In this document: piece after piece, positions 26,030-35,955 of the stretch
Position numbering within the stretch: position 1 is the stretch's first letter
Layout of the letters: each line of letters opens with the position of its first letter
Assembly: GCA_009746045.1 (NCBI GenBank)
Contig: RPFO01000072.1
Coordinates: forward strand, 590,105-654,104
Reading direction: 5' to 3'
DNA: 64,000 nucleotides
From: Mesostigma viride
Taxonomy: Eukaryota > Streptophyta > Mesostigmatophyceae > Mesostigmatales > Mesostigmataceae
The notes under the pieces: generated by a model
The model's database searches: none
What the model was told of the DNA's origin: nothing
What the model saw: the letters and a program-made list of their open reading frames with translations, nothing else
Position numbers and translations under genes: made by a program

Positions 26030-26600
26030 GGGAATACAGCAGCAGTAGTGTAGAATAGTTAGTAGACCGTGGCCTTGTACATGCCCGCCTACTACAGGCA
26101 CTATACCAGCTGAGGCCTAGCATTTTTAGTCATGTACATGTGTGCCTATGATGAGCCACCCTCCAGATGATGCCTAGCTTTATTTAATTATGCAGTGCCC
26201 ATGCAGGGAGTCACTCTCTGCTGAGAAGCCATGCCCTAGCTCTCGTATAGCCATGATGATCTTCCCCCACCTGGCATGCTCCCCCTTAGCTGGGCATAGC
26301 GTGATAGACCATGAGGGTGCAGGTGCCCTGGTGCACCTAGAGCAAGGGTAGCTTACATTCCCACCCTTGCATGAAGTAGCCTAGAATGTATTAAAAGCCA
26401 TATGCCCCTTCTCAGGGATATGTGCTACATCTACTCCCAACGGAGTGATGTTGATAATTAATTAATACAAGGGCCAGAGCAGGACGTTTAGTTTACACCC
26501 TGCACTTGCAGCAAGTAGCCCAGAATGTATTAAAAGTCAAATGCTCGCCCTTCTCAGGGATATGTGCTACATGTACTTCCAACGGAGCTATGTTCCAGTT

Positions 26601-27719
26601 TGATATAAGGGCCACTACGGTACTAGTGTTTGTGGTGAAGGCCCTCGGGTTTAGTAGGCCGGGTTATAGGGTTTACCTAGAAAGTGCATGATGTAGGGTA
26701 GATGTTTCCCATGAGGGAGACAGGATAGAAACGATGGCGAACCAATCTCGCCCGACACGGCGCAGCAAATACGCATGAAAAAAGCGTAGGTCTCCTGCAG
26801 TATATCCTACTGTATAGGCCCGGTGCCAGGTGCCTACCCGTGACCGCGCATGCAAGCGAAAACGTCAAAATTTGCCGAACATGCGCGACGAGCTAGGCTG
26901 GCACCCTTGACCACCTGCAAGCTGGCACTTACCATGCACACGCCAAAAACGTATAGTGAGCGCCCGGTCGCCGGCACCCGCGAAGCGAGTCATCCATTCC
27001 AGGGATCCGGGCCAACGGATAAGCACTGTCACCTGCAGCACGTTGCAGCGATGGAACACAGGACGAGGATGCAGGATGTCAGGGGGCATCTACGCCTGCA
27101 CGAGGGACACCGTTGTCCTTCGCCTCCTAGCTAGCAGGTCCGGACCATGACCGCCAGTACGAATTCAGTTGCCTCTGCGCACTGGTCTAAAATCACGCGA
27201 GTCTTATTCTTACCTTGCTCGTTCCCTCCACCAAGGCGTCTCACGGAACGCTCGGGAGGCCCACCCTCATCCCAATCCCGAGACATCTATGGAAGCATTC
27301 TGTGGAATCGGTCGGCACCTGGGCCAACGCACGTACGCAACGAGCCTCGGGTTTCGATGCCCCCATCGGTGCTGCTCAAAATACCAAACCAACACACACC
27401 GTGACTGCACCGCGCTGCACACTGGTCAGCAGCCTGGTGTCCCGGACGAGGCAACGAATTTCATCGTGCATGTCCGGGCCAAGAACAATTAAAGTAATAT
27501 GTGGGGCCGACCAGGCAGCTGCCGAGCGTGCCCCACCACCCTCTCTCTAGAGAGAGAAAGAGAGGAGTTGTTGTTGTTGGAACACAGTCGGGACGCGACA
27601 CATCGCGCAGATCACAAATGTCTTTTATAGACCACTAGACCGTTGATTTCAAATATATTTTCAATCGTGGCACTGGTCAACTAGGTATCTTACCATGGGG
27701 CACAAGTCAAGGCAAGGGA
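26601..27719. other. Intergenic region, no supported gene
   Basis: Mixed-composition sequence with short open frames only. A hairpin of CTCTCTCT and AGAGAGAG lies at 27540-27565. Nothing else is recognised. Confidence 0.5.
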
Positions 27720-28245
27720 CCACTTGGTCTCGCACCCCCGAGTTTGGCACAAGTCGAGCACCATTTGGGCGCAAGGCAAAGTTGCGGACATGAGCAGCAT
27801 ATCCTACTCTGAAAATGGATCGCAGCATGTTGGTGACCGCGCCGTCCAGCTTGCGGGCCAGGTCGGCGGTGAGGGTCCACGTCTCGGCCCCATACGTGAG
27901 AACAGGAAGGACGAGGACCTAATTAAACAGGTCCTGTTTCTCGATCTGGCCCAGGGGCTTGCGCCACAGGGCCCGGTACTGGCGTAAAGCGTGCCAGGCG
28001 AGGGAGATGCGATGGTCCACATCAACCTCGCAGCTGGGAAGCAGGCTGCCCAGCAGCTTGACGCGGTCTCGATACAGGACGCGAGAGCCGTCTAGGAGAT
28101 AGAGGGGTGGCGGTGAGTGGGTGAGCCCAATCGCCAGAGCCTCTGTCTTCTTGCTGACCTCAAGCCCCACTGCACGGGCCCTGATAGCCAGGCAGTCAAG
28201 CCATGTCTGCACGTGCCCAGTGTCCTCGAAAAGGGTGGTGTCGTC
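27720..28245 (-). pseudogene. LINE ORF2 fragment: C-terminal half of RT, 3' piece of a split element
   Basis: Read on the minus strand, the piece begins at DDTTLFEDT (second half of the YADD catalytic motif) and continues with TWLDCLAIRARAVGLEVSKK (motif D region), LLGSLLPSCEVDVDHRISLAWHA and, after a frameshift, VLTYGAETWTLT. This matches the post-YADD region of non-LTR reverse transcriptases and parallels the plus-strand LINE at 53290-53720. The 5' piece of the same element lies 20 kb away at 48326-49590, separated by the large LTR element. Confidence 0.88.
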
Positions 28246-28862
28246 AGTTAACGTAAAGGATTTACGTTAGATGGATAGAGATTGTTACGCTCTTTCCAGC
28301 GGCACCTTGAACGCCTCATTTGGTTAAGGAACGTAAAAGTTATGACGTTTCCTAGGCTGTGCCGACAGTACCCGGCGCGCCACTGTGGGCGCGTACGGAC
28401 ACAGGATGTACAAGTGTCACTTTGATAGTCCGCAGGACGTTGACAGGACTTGTACAGGACTTGATGGTCAATTGATAGGTAGGTGTGCTGTAGCGCGCCA
28501 GGACCTATGAGACAATTGATGCTGACCAGTGTACGGATAGGTCCACAGGACTAGCCGTATGGACAATTGATAGATCTGCGCGCCAAAGGCGTGCCAGAGT
28601 CTGTGTAATCAATTGATTGACAGTTCAGCTGTGACAGTGCAGCTGAATACTTGGACGCGTCCCTAACAACCTATATGAGTGACTTGGTCACACCGGGACG
28701 CTAGTTCTTGCGTGCACGTTCTCTTGGCACTGCGACCCTGTCGCCTGTGCTGCGTGCAGTCTTGGAAGTGACGTGACTTACGTCTGTGTTTCCTGATTAT
28801 TAATAAAGGCAACTTCCTGCAAGAACCATGGCGGAATTCGTGGCATTCTTACCCTCACAACT
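28246..28862 (+). repeat. 5' LTR of the 20-kb element
   Basis: Starts AGTTAACGTAAAGG and ends CCCTCACAACT. It contains several CAATTGAT and ACAGGACTTG motifs and a TTATTAATAAAGGC site near its 3' end that could serve as a polyadenylation signal. Aligns end to end with 47708-48325. Confidence 0.93.
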
Positions 28863-28886
28863 CGTATTACACGCTCTGTCAAAAAG

Positions 28887-29597
28887 ATGCCAAATTCGGA
28901 AGAATTTCGGATTCCGGGCGATGAGGAAATAGCCGCTCCGCCGGCTGGTTCTTCGTCAAGACCGACGGTGCCGTCGTGGCAACAATTGCTCGACGAAGTT
29001 ACAGTTTCGCTCGACGAGCTTCATCGTCAGCAGCGTGCAGGTCACGCATTGCTCGGGGATAACCCCGAGGACCCCGATTTGCCAGCACTGGTGCCGGCGG
29101 TACGCGCATTATTGGACCAAATCCGCAACATTTTATCGACATTTACGGTCCAGGTGCGGGGAGGTTTGCGGTCGGTGACCGAAGTCACGACTGCCATTGA
29201 GGAGTTGGACAACATCATCTCTTCACTCACCGGTTACCAGAGAAACCTGCAAAACTGGGCATCGCTTCGCACGGGGGGCGCGCCGGCGGTGTCAACAAAT
29301 TTGTTTCAAGATCTCGCGCTGCTATCGCTGCTCACTCGCGGCGTACGCAGTCGTGAGCGCCAGGTTTTAATTAATCTGGTGGCATTTCTCGCCTCTGTGC
29401 GAGAGTGGATTCCCGCGGGGTGGGAATTATTGACGATCTTTACACATCCTCTGCGCCTCGTCGCGCGTCGGCGCGTCGGCACTTACGCGGCGGGGAGCAC
29501 GCCGGTTTTAATTCATACCGGTGCAGGTCCGGAGCTGGATATGGAGGATCGAGAGTTCGTATACACGTACTGCGACTTCAGGGGCCTTGACTACTAG
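28887..29597 (+). CDS. Extra ORF behind the 5' LTR, unknown function (236 aa)
   Basis: An intact 236-residue frame starting ATGCCAAATTCGG, 25 bp after the 5' LTR and 167 bp before gag. It is mostly helical in appearance: an acidic N-terminus, then hydrophobic heptad-like segments (VSLDELHRQQ, VPAVRALLDQIRNILSTF, VTTAIEELDNIISSL) and a basic patch HPLRLVARRRVG near residue 195. I do not recognise a domain. A Copia element normally has gag first, so this is either a separate leader/capsid-like ORF or a captured gene. The intact frame contrasts with the broken gag and integrase. Confidence 0.65.
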   Translation: MPNSEEFRIPGDEEIAAPPAGSSSRPTVPSWQQLLDEVTVSLDELHRQQRAGHALLGDNPEDPDLPALVPAVRALLDQIRNILSTFTVQVRGGLRSVTEVTTAIEELDNIISSLTGYQRNLQNWASLRTGGAPAVSTNLFQDLALLSLLTRGVRSRERQVLINLVAFLASVREWIPAGWELLTIFTHPLRLVARRRVGTYAAGSTPVLIHTGAGPELDMEDREFVYTYCDFRGLDY

Positions 29598-29763
29598 GTC
29601 GGCCTAATTTTCTTTCGCAGTACTCGTCGACATATTTTGTCGATTTTCAGCGGCAATTCGCGGGGCGGGAGCGACACCGGCGCAGGCGGCAGTGGCGACA
29701 CAAAATTTTGTACATACTTTTCTGCTGTTTTGCTAAGGTGTTCTTTGAATAGCTTTGTGCAAG

Positions 29764-30876
29764 ATGGCTGAGGGACGCCGTAGCAAGGGCCCAGCCAGTG
29801 GGAATAATAATGGGGGTGCTGGTAGTGGAACCGCTCACGTAGATGACGTGGGGCTTACCGGAGAGATTACCAACCTTCCTCACAATAATAATAATGCACA
29901 AGCTGTTCATGGCTTTGATCTCACCACACAAGGTCTTTTAATTGTCAATCAGCTGCAGCCTGTAACATCTGACTCTAAGCCTAAGCAGGCTGAAGAGTTT
30001 GTGGAAGGTCTGGAAGGGTTCCCTAGCTTGTACGGTGGTACAAATTACTATCAGATCTGGATAGGAAGTAGCACTTTTGGCAAGTGTACTGACCAGATTA
30101 AGGACCTGACCAGGGAGTGCAAGAAGGCCAATAAGGCCTGGGCACTGTACGTGGCTGAGCTGAAGGAGCTGCTGGAGGACCAACGCAAGAAGGTCGGCAT
30201 CCATTGGCAGGACAAGTATCAAGGGTGGGAGGTCATTAGGGGGATCTCATCCAGAATTTCCTTAACTATTGCAAAATGGTTGAGGAAGGCAGGGCCCACG
30301 GTTTCAACGTGGCAGATAACATAGCCCTGACCAACTGGTTCAAGGTTTCTGGGCTGGATAAGGCTACACGTGGCTCTTTAAAGTCATGTGTGCCCCACAC
30401 TCAACCCTCAAGGCCTACAAGGTCATAATCAAACAAGCACTCGAGGCAGAGGAGCTGTTTGAGGGTGGAGTGCCAGCAGTGAAGGCTACCCAGGCAGGTG
30501 GGCGTACCCAGGGGGCTCCAAGACGTCTGAGGCTGACAGAAGCCAGGGAGGACGAGGGGCAACCATAACAAGCGCAAGGGCGATCATTCACCTGACTCTG
30601 ACAGGAGGTCACACTCCAAGTCGGTGTTCAGGCGGGTGGGTGGTAAGCCCAAGCAGGGCAACGCGCCTGACAACGGGGGCAGGCCAGGGCAAGTCAAAGA
30701 TACAATGCTACCTGTGCAAGGGGTGGGGGCATATCAAGAAGGAGTGTCCCAGCTTCAAGAAGTCCCAGGGCCAGGGCAGCAACAAGAATAACAACAACAA
30801 CAGCAAGAAGAACAACAACAAGTCCCAGGGCCAGCCTTCAAAGGGCAGTCAGCAAGAAGACAACAAGGAGCAGTGA
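29764..30876 (+). pseudogene. Copia-like gag with zinc knuckle, frameshifted (20-kb element)
   Basis: Begins ATGGCTGAGGGACGCC. The first frame has an Asn/Gly-rich start, then a gag-like core (FPSLYGGTNYYQIWIG, LKELLEDQRKKVG). Frame changes near 30240 and 30390 are needed to continue through LIQNFLNYCKMVEEGRAHGF and LKAYKVIIKQALEAEELFEGG. The end carries a CCHC knuckle, CYLCKGWGHIKKEC (C-x2-C-x4-H-x4-C), followed by a Lys/Asn/Gln-rich tail and a stop. Gag would package element RNA into virus-like particles; this copy is probably not functional on its own. Confidence 0.75.
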
Positions 30877-31239
30877 CTGTCTGAGGCAACCCCTACACAC
30901 CTTAATTCACCCAGGGGGAGGCCAGGTGCTCCAATGCAGATTTTATATCTGGGCAACAAGAGGGTGATCTCCAGGTTCAGGGTGGCCCCAGGTCACCTGG
31001 AGAGGTACAGGTTCCTATGAAGACGTCCTTGACAGCTGGTGCAGCTGTAAGAATGTCTGACCCCATGCATCCTCGTGCTGGGCACGAGGGTGGACCTCTC
31101 ATTTTGAGAGAAACCAATGTACAACCACAGAGGGGTGTGAAGGCCTCTGGTGGTATGCATGTGGTCCCTGCTGGCGGTCCAGGTGTTGGGCATGAGCAGG
31201 GTGACTCAGGCTCTGAGTCAGAACAGGATGGAAGTCAGC

Positions 31240-33049
31240 ATGGTGATGCTGGACAACCTGACAGCACAGTCCTGACTGTGCCAGGGACTGCTTCCTCTGT
31301 GTACCAGGAGTTGGGTGCCCGAATCCACAACATGTTTGGGCATGCCACTTCTCTGTCAAACAACTTTGCCTTCCGTATGGGCAGGGCACCCCTTCTCAAG
31401 GCAGTGTCAGCAAGCTGCCTCACGGTGTAAGTGCCAGTTGTCCTCCAACAAGCCCAGGAAATCACATGCCAAAGCTCTACCTCAGAGCATTGGTGATCTG
31501 CAGTGTGATATCCAACACATCAGGGGCATGCAACTCAGTTGGTGTGCGTGGACAGGTACACAAAATACAAGGTGCTAGAGCATTTACCTTCTATGAAGAA
31601 CAGGTACTTGCTGGCTGCCCTGCAGAATGTAAGAGCCAAGTTTCCTACCACAAGGATCCAGGTGGACATGCAGTTTCAGCATCTCAAGGGTGATCCTACC
31701 CTTCCTGAGTTGCTGGTTACACCTAGGGAGGCTCATGGGCAGCAGGGTGCTATCGAGAGGGCAATCCAGGAGGTCAAGAAATTGATCATCTCTGAAGACT
31801 GGGTACCCTTGTCTGCACCTGCACTTGTCAGGAGTGCATGGCTGAGGAACGTGGAGCAGCAGCTGAACAGCAGGGTTAACTTCTACTATGATGGAGTTGC
31901 TGTCAGCCCAATGGGTCTATATCATGGCCTGTGCCCACCACATGTGCTGGAGGGCTGGAAACATGCTGCACATGTCACCTTTGCCAAGCTGAGGGAGAAG
32001 GACCGGGGTTGGAAGATGCTGGAGCCACAAGTGGGTCAGAAGGTCCTAGCTTGGAAGGAACCTAGCCTTTATGGCAAACGTGGTAGCTGGAGTCCTGGGG
32101 TGGTTACCCAGGTTGATGAAGCTAGCCACGCATGCTTGGTCAGCAGGGAGGACGAACCAAAGCATGTGCACCGGCTGAGTTGGTCATATGTCAAGCCTAA
32201 CCTGATGAATGAGGGCAGTCAGGCACAAGGCTCACAGGATCTGCAGGATTTTCAGGTCCCAGGTGACATCACTGACGCAACGACCACATCTGTTGCAGGG
32301 GAATCTGTCAGCCCTGGCCAGGTTGCAGAGGTACTTGTTGAACAGGCTGCAAGGTCAACAGCTGGGGAGTCAACTGTCAAGCCCAAGGCACTAACCAAGC
32401 CCAGGGGGACAAGTTTGGCTGGATTAATTGGGGCTCTACAAAGAGCCAAGAAGCAGCCCAAGGTAGCCAAGCTCAGGTGGCATGGCAATCTGGGGCTGGA
32501 CACTGCCTTAGAGGTAGACACTAATTCTCAGGTTTCCATCATTGGGACCAGGGCTGCAGCAGGGTACAGCATGTCTGAACCCAGCTATCAGTTTGTGTCT
32601 GACTTCAGTGGCGGGGTACACGTGAAGGTACTGGGTGAGGTATTCATTCCTATCCTTGGACAGGACACTGCTTTTTGTGTCTTGGAGGGCTATCAAGGAC
32701 CTGCTCTTCTGGGGCAGAATTTCCTATGCCAGGATGGAGTAGTGATCACGTCCTCTCTCCTGACTAAGGAAGGGGCTGGTCAGGTCCCACTGATTAATTT
32801 CAGGACCACTCACCTATCACGTGCAGTAACCAGGTCGGTTAAGCGTGTGCAAGTGTGCCAGGGGCAGGAGCCCTTGGTTGATGACCTCATATTGCCAGCT
32901 GCTAGTCATCCAAGCAGTTTGGGCATTGGTCCTCACTCACTTGCTGGACACAGCCCTATCGACTACCAAGGCCTGGTGAAGCTCATGTCCTCTCCCATTA
33001 TGTGTCCCCAGGTAACACTGGGTCTGATTAAATCTGGGGAGGACTGGAT
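31240..33049 (+). pseudogene. Copia-like integrase followed by a protease-like domain
   Basis: Integrase: a pre-integrase zinc segment (NMFGHATSL...CKCQL) in two frames, then core acidic residues in LQCDIQHIRG, RIQVDMQFQH and HGQQGAIERAIQEVKK. A C-terminal domain follows with KRGSWSPGVVTQVDEASHA. Frameshifts occur near 31430 and 31540; from 31539 the frame is open to the inserted Copia LTR at 33050. After about 120 variable residues there is an aspartic protease-like stretch: GLDTALEVDTNSQVSIIG then, 60 residues on, GPALLGQNFL. DTNS replaces the usual DTGA/S. Protease normally precedes integrase in Copia, so its position between integrase and RT is unusual. Reading continues into RT at 38043 if the insertion is removed. 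Confidence 0.72.
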
Positions 33050-33794
33050 TGTCAAGGACATGGTCCTTGTATTTGTACCCACCTGACCTGGCTAGATAGA
33101 TAGAGGCTCTTGTACAGGAGCCACTGTTTTTTATCCCGTTGGATTTGGCCTACAAATGAGAAAGTTGTGGCCAGTTTTAGTAATCAGGGATTAGTACCTA
33201 TGCCAAGTGGATCCTTATAGGCAGCTGACAAATCTGTCTATGTCAGCTGACCTATGACATGTCAGATGAGAATCTATGACAGGACAGTTGACTGATTGAC
33301 ATGTACACTGTGCATGTCAGATGTGGCGCTGATATGTTCACGCCAGATTTACTTCATCATCATCAGATCACACACAGAGAGATCTTTTATTAAATAGTTA
33401 GATTACTGTGCAGCAGTTACAAGTTAAGACTGTACATCAGTTACAAGATAAGGCTGTACAGCAGTTACAAGATAAGATTTATTCTTGTCTAGATCTGATT
33501 GGTAGCCTGTACACTGACCTAACCTGATTGGTGGCCTGAGTATTACATGAGAATATTCCTAGGCACATTCCTAGCCAGCCAATCAGGTCATTCCAGTTTT
33601 CTGCCTGTGTTTTTTCCTCGAGTTAATAAAACAACTGAGGAGCCTTGCCAAAGGTACTCCTCACTATCATTCTGCCTCAAACTGAGTCTCTGTCTCTTTG
33701 CTTCCATCCTCCATAGCCTGTACCTGCAAGGACAGGCACATTTGGGTTCCAATCACAAGCATTGTAGAAGGCAAACCCATTAGTTCTTTCAACA
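33050..33794 (+). repeat. 5' LTR of the non-autonomous Copia element
   Basis: Begins TGTCAAGGACATGG and ends TAGTTCTTTCAACA. Contains ACAGCAGTTACAAGATAAG-like short repeats (33410-33475) and AATAAA at 33624. Nearly identical to 37293-38037. Confidence 0.95.
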
Positions 33795-33885
33795 TGGTAT
33801 CGGAGGTTTGATGCCTACCCTGCATTTGAGGAGCAGAGACATTCATCTGACTACCCCAGAGACAACACCCAGACCCAGATCAACC

Positions 33886-35955
33886 ATGGAGGATCAAGAC
33901 ACCCAAACTGCTACCAGACAGCCTGACTACACCTCTCTTGTTTCAACAGTTGCCAAGAGCTGCAAGAAATTTGTTGGTGCAGCTGGTGATGATTACAGCA
34001 AGTGGGAGGAGTGGAAGAATTTGTTTTTGGCTGTTGTCAGTCTTTTCAGTTTGGATGCTGTCCTGCTGGGTACTGAGGAGAATGACAGGGCTGATAAGGC
34101 CCTGTGGGCAGCTTTGCTCACCTGTCTAACAGGTGAAGCTGCACGCCTAATGGCCACTGTGGCCAACAAAACTGGTAGCCAAGCATGGCAGTGTCTCATG
34201 GAGAACTATGAGCAAACCAGGCTAACCAAGAGTCACAGGTTTGAGCTGAGGAGCAAGCTGCACCGCCTACAGAAGCTTCCTAACGAGACCATGCAACAGC
34301 TCGTGAGGAGGGCGGAGCTTCTACGTGCTGACTACCAGGCTGCAGGGGGAGTCATCCAGGACCGTGATTTTGCTGCCATTCTACTGGGAGCACTGACAGA
34401 CGAGTACCGCCCTGCGCTGGTGTCTGTAAGGTTCAACGAGGAGGACCCACTACCTGTGGTGAAGAGGGCACTCATGGAGGCGGAGGATCTGCTCAAGGGG
34501 GGACGTGCTGTGGTGAAAAAGGAGAGTGCTGGCACTGGCCAGGCCTACCACACCAACAGCAAGGGGAACGGGGGGACCAAGAAATGCAGTCACTGTGGCC
34601 TGTCAAATCACAAGGACAAAGACTGCTGGAAGGAGCATCCTGAGAAGGCCCCACGCTGGTACCCCAACCAGCACAGGGGGGGCAAGGGCGGCAACCGAGG
34701 GAACCAGAGCAAGGGACGCAACGCACCTGCTGGATCCGCTGCCAACGCAACTCAGGAGGCGGCTGAACTGCCGCCTGGCTTCTGCATGGTCACCATCGCC
34801 GAGGAGTCGCCGTCGACGCCGCTGGAGGCTGCTGCTCTCACGCAGTATACGTGCGACAAACTCAACTGGGTGCTGGACTCGGCTGCGAGCAGCCACATGT
34901 CCCCGTGCCGTTCTGACTTCGTGTCACTTATCCCCCACAACAGGCAGATCGTCGGATCAGGCGGCGACCTGCAAGCTGCTGGAGTTGGCACAGTTTCTGT
35001 GCATTTGCCGGGGAGCGAGCTCCGACTGGATGGAGCCCTTCTGGTCCCCGAGCTGCCCGTTCGGGTGCTCTCTGTTGGAGCGCTCGTGAAGGCTGGCCAC
35101 AAGCTGGATTTCAACCAGGAAATCGCTGTGGTGGACAACAAGGCGCACAAGATGGAGCAGAGGGACAACGTCTACGTGTTACCTGCTCTCAACAAGAAGG
35201 CGGCGCTGGCGGCCACGACCGTGCGGCCGTTGGGGTCGCTGTGGAGCGCTGGCCTGCCAGTGGCGGCCATGTCCAAGACGCTGGGCTTTCTGCCTGGCTT
35301 TTCGCGGCCTTTGGGGCTGCAGGCTTCTTCCCGAGGCGCTTTGCTGCGCCCGGTGTCGTCGCCACTGTCGTGTGGCGGCAAGGGCGGTTTTTCCGCTGAC
35401 AAACCTGCAATTGTGCAGGATTTTGGCGTGGTGGGGACGGCAAGGAATGGGATCGGCTTAGTACCGGTCGTTGGGGCACACGGGGAGGACGGTTCCTGGA
35501 GTTCTGCGTCGGGCAGTACTACTTATAGCCCTCTCGTGCCAGATCAGGTGGACTCTGCTCCACCAGTTTCCCTGACCCCTCCAGCGGCGAGCTCACCTGG
35601 CTTGCCGTTGTCCATGGATGTCAACCTACGTGGCGTGCTGGGAGAGCTTCCCCAGCCTGGCATCGTTTGGCCTACTAGTGCCAACACGCAGACGTCACCA
35701 AGCCTGCTGCGTGACGGTTTCGCTCCCTGGCCAGAATCAAGTGGGGGTTTGGCGTGGCGCGTCTCGGGCGCCAGCATTTTGGATTTTGCTGCGGGGGGAA
35801 TTCCTGGTGAGGGGAGGCCACCAGATGCACCAAGTCCAAGCCCAGTCCTGGAGCCAAGTCCTGGAGCTGGAGTCGTCGGCTGCCACGTGTCCCTGTCAAT
35901 TTGGGACTGTGCTGAGCCAACAAGTTGCCGGCACAAGTGCTGCCTTGAGCACTAA
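33886..35955 (+). CDS. Gag-protease polyprotein of the non-autonomous Copia element
   Basis: I choose the ATG at 33886 (ATCAACCATGG context); an in-frame ATG at 33811 overlaps the primer-binding region. About 689 residues. Gag core of the Copia UBN2/Retrotran_gag type (YSKWEEWKNLFLAVV, ALWAALLTCLTGEAARLM, SKLHRLQKLPNETMQQLV). Zinc knuckle CSHCGLSNHKDKDC. Protease with LDSAASSHM (DSGA-like active site), then IVGSGGDLQAAGVGTV and DGALLVPELPVRVLSVGAL typical of Copia proteases. After residue 460 the sequence is Pro/Ser/Gly-rich, ends at a stop and contains no integrase. The protein would form particles that rely on enzymes from a partner element. Confidence 0.88.
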   Translation: MEDQDTQTATRQPDYTSLVSTVAKSCKKFVGAAGDDYSKWEEWKNLFLAVVSLFSLDAVLLGTEENDRADKALWAALLTCLTGEAARLMATVANKTGSQAWQCLMENYEQTRLTKSHRFELRSKLHRLQKLPNETMQQLVRRAELLRADYQAAGGVIQDRDFAAILLGALTDEYRPALVSVRFNEEDPLPVVKRALMEAEDLLKGGRAVVKKESAGTGQAYHTNSKGNGGTKKCSHCGLSNHKDKDCWKEHPEKAPRWYPNQHRGGKGGNRGNQSKGRNAPAGSAANATQEAAELPPGFCMVTIAEESPSTPLEAAALTQYTCDKLNWVLDSAASSHMSPCRSDFVSLIPHNRQIVGSGGDLQAAGVGTVSVHLPGSELRLDGALLVPELPVRVLSVGALVKAGHKLDFNQEIAVVDNKAHKMEQRDNVYVLPALNKKAALAATTVRPLGSLWSAGLPVAAMSKTLGFLPGFSRPLGLQASSRGALLRPVSSPLSCGGKGGFSADKPAIVQDFGVVGTARNGIGLVPVVGAHGEDGSWSSASGSTTYSPLVPDQVDSAPPVSLTPPAASSPGLPLSMDVNLRGVLGELPQPGIVWPTSANTQTSPSLLRDGFAPWPESSGGLAWRVSGASILDFAAGGIPGEGRPPDAPSPSPVLEPSPGAGVVGCHVSLSIWDCAEPTSCRHKCCLEH

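Larger units (their letters stand above)
24366..26600 (+). mobile_element. ORF1-only L1-like (half-L1) element, copy 1
   Basis: Consists of the heptamer array, a 130-bp 5' UTR, a broken ORF1 (24630-26029) and a 3' UTR. The 3' UTR runs straight from ORF1 into a tail with GGATATGTGCTACAT and CTCCCAACGGAG followed by TTAATTAATTAAT. No endonuclease or reverse transcriptase follows. A second copy at 49591-51597 has the same plan, so the lack of ORF2 is a property of the family, as in mammalian HAL1 elements. The 3' UTR end is present as a tandem duplication of roughly 140 bp (26340-26460 and 26485-26600). Confidence 0.75.

Noticed and set aside
28231-28330. Treating 27919-28212 as a stand-alone gene
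   Set aside because: It is the post-YADD part of a LINE RT whose upstream half lies at 48326 across the LTR element.
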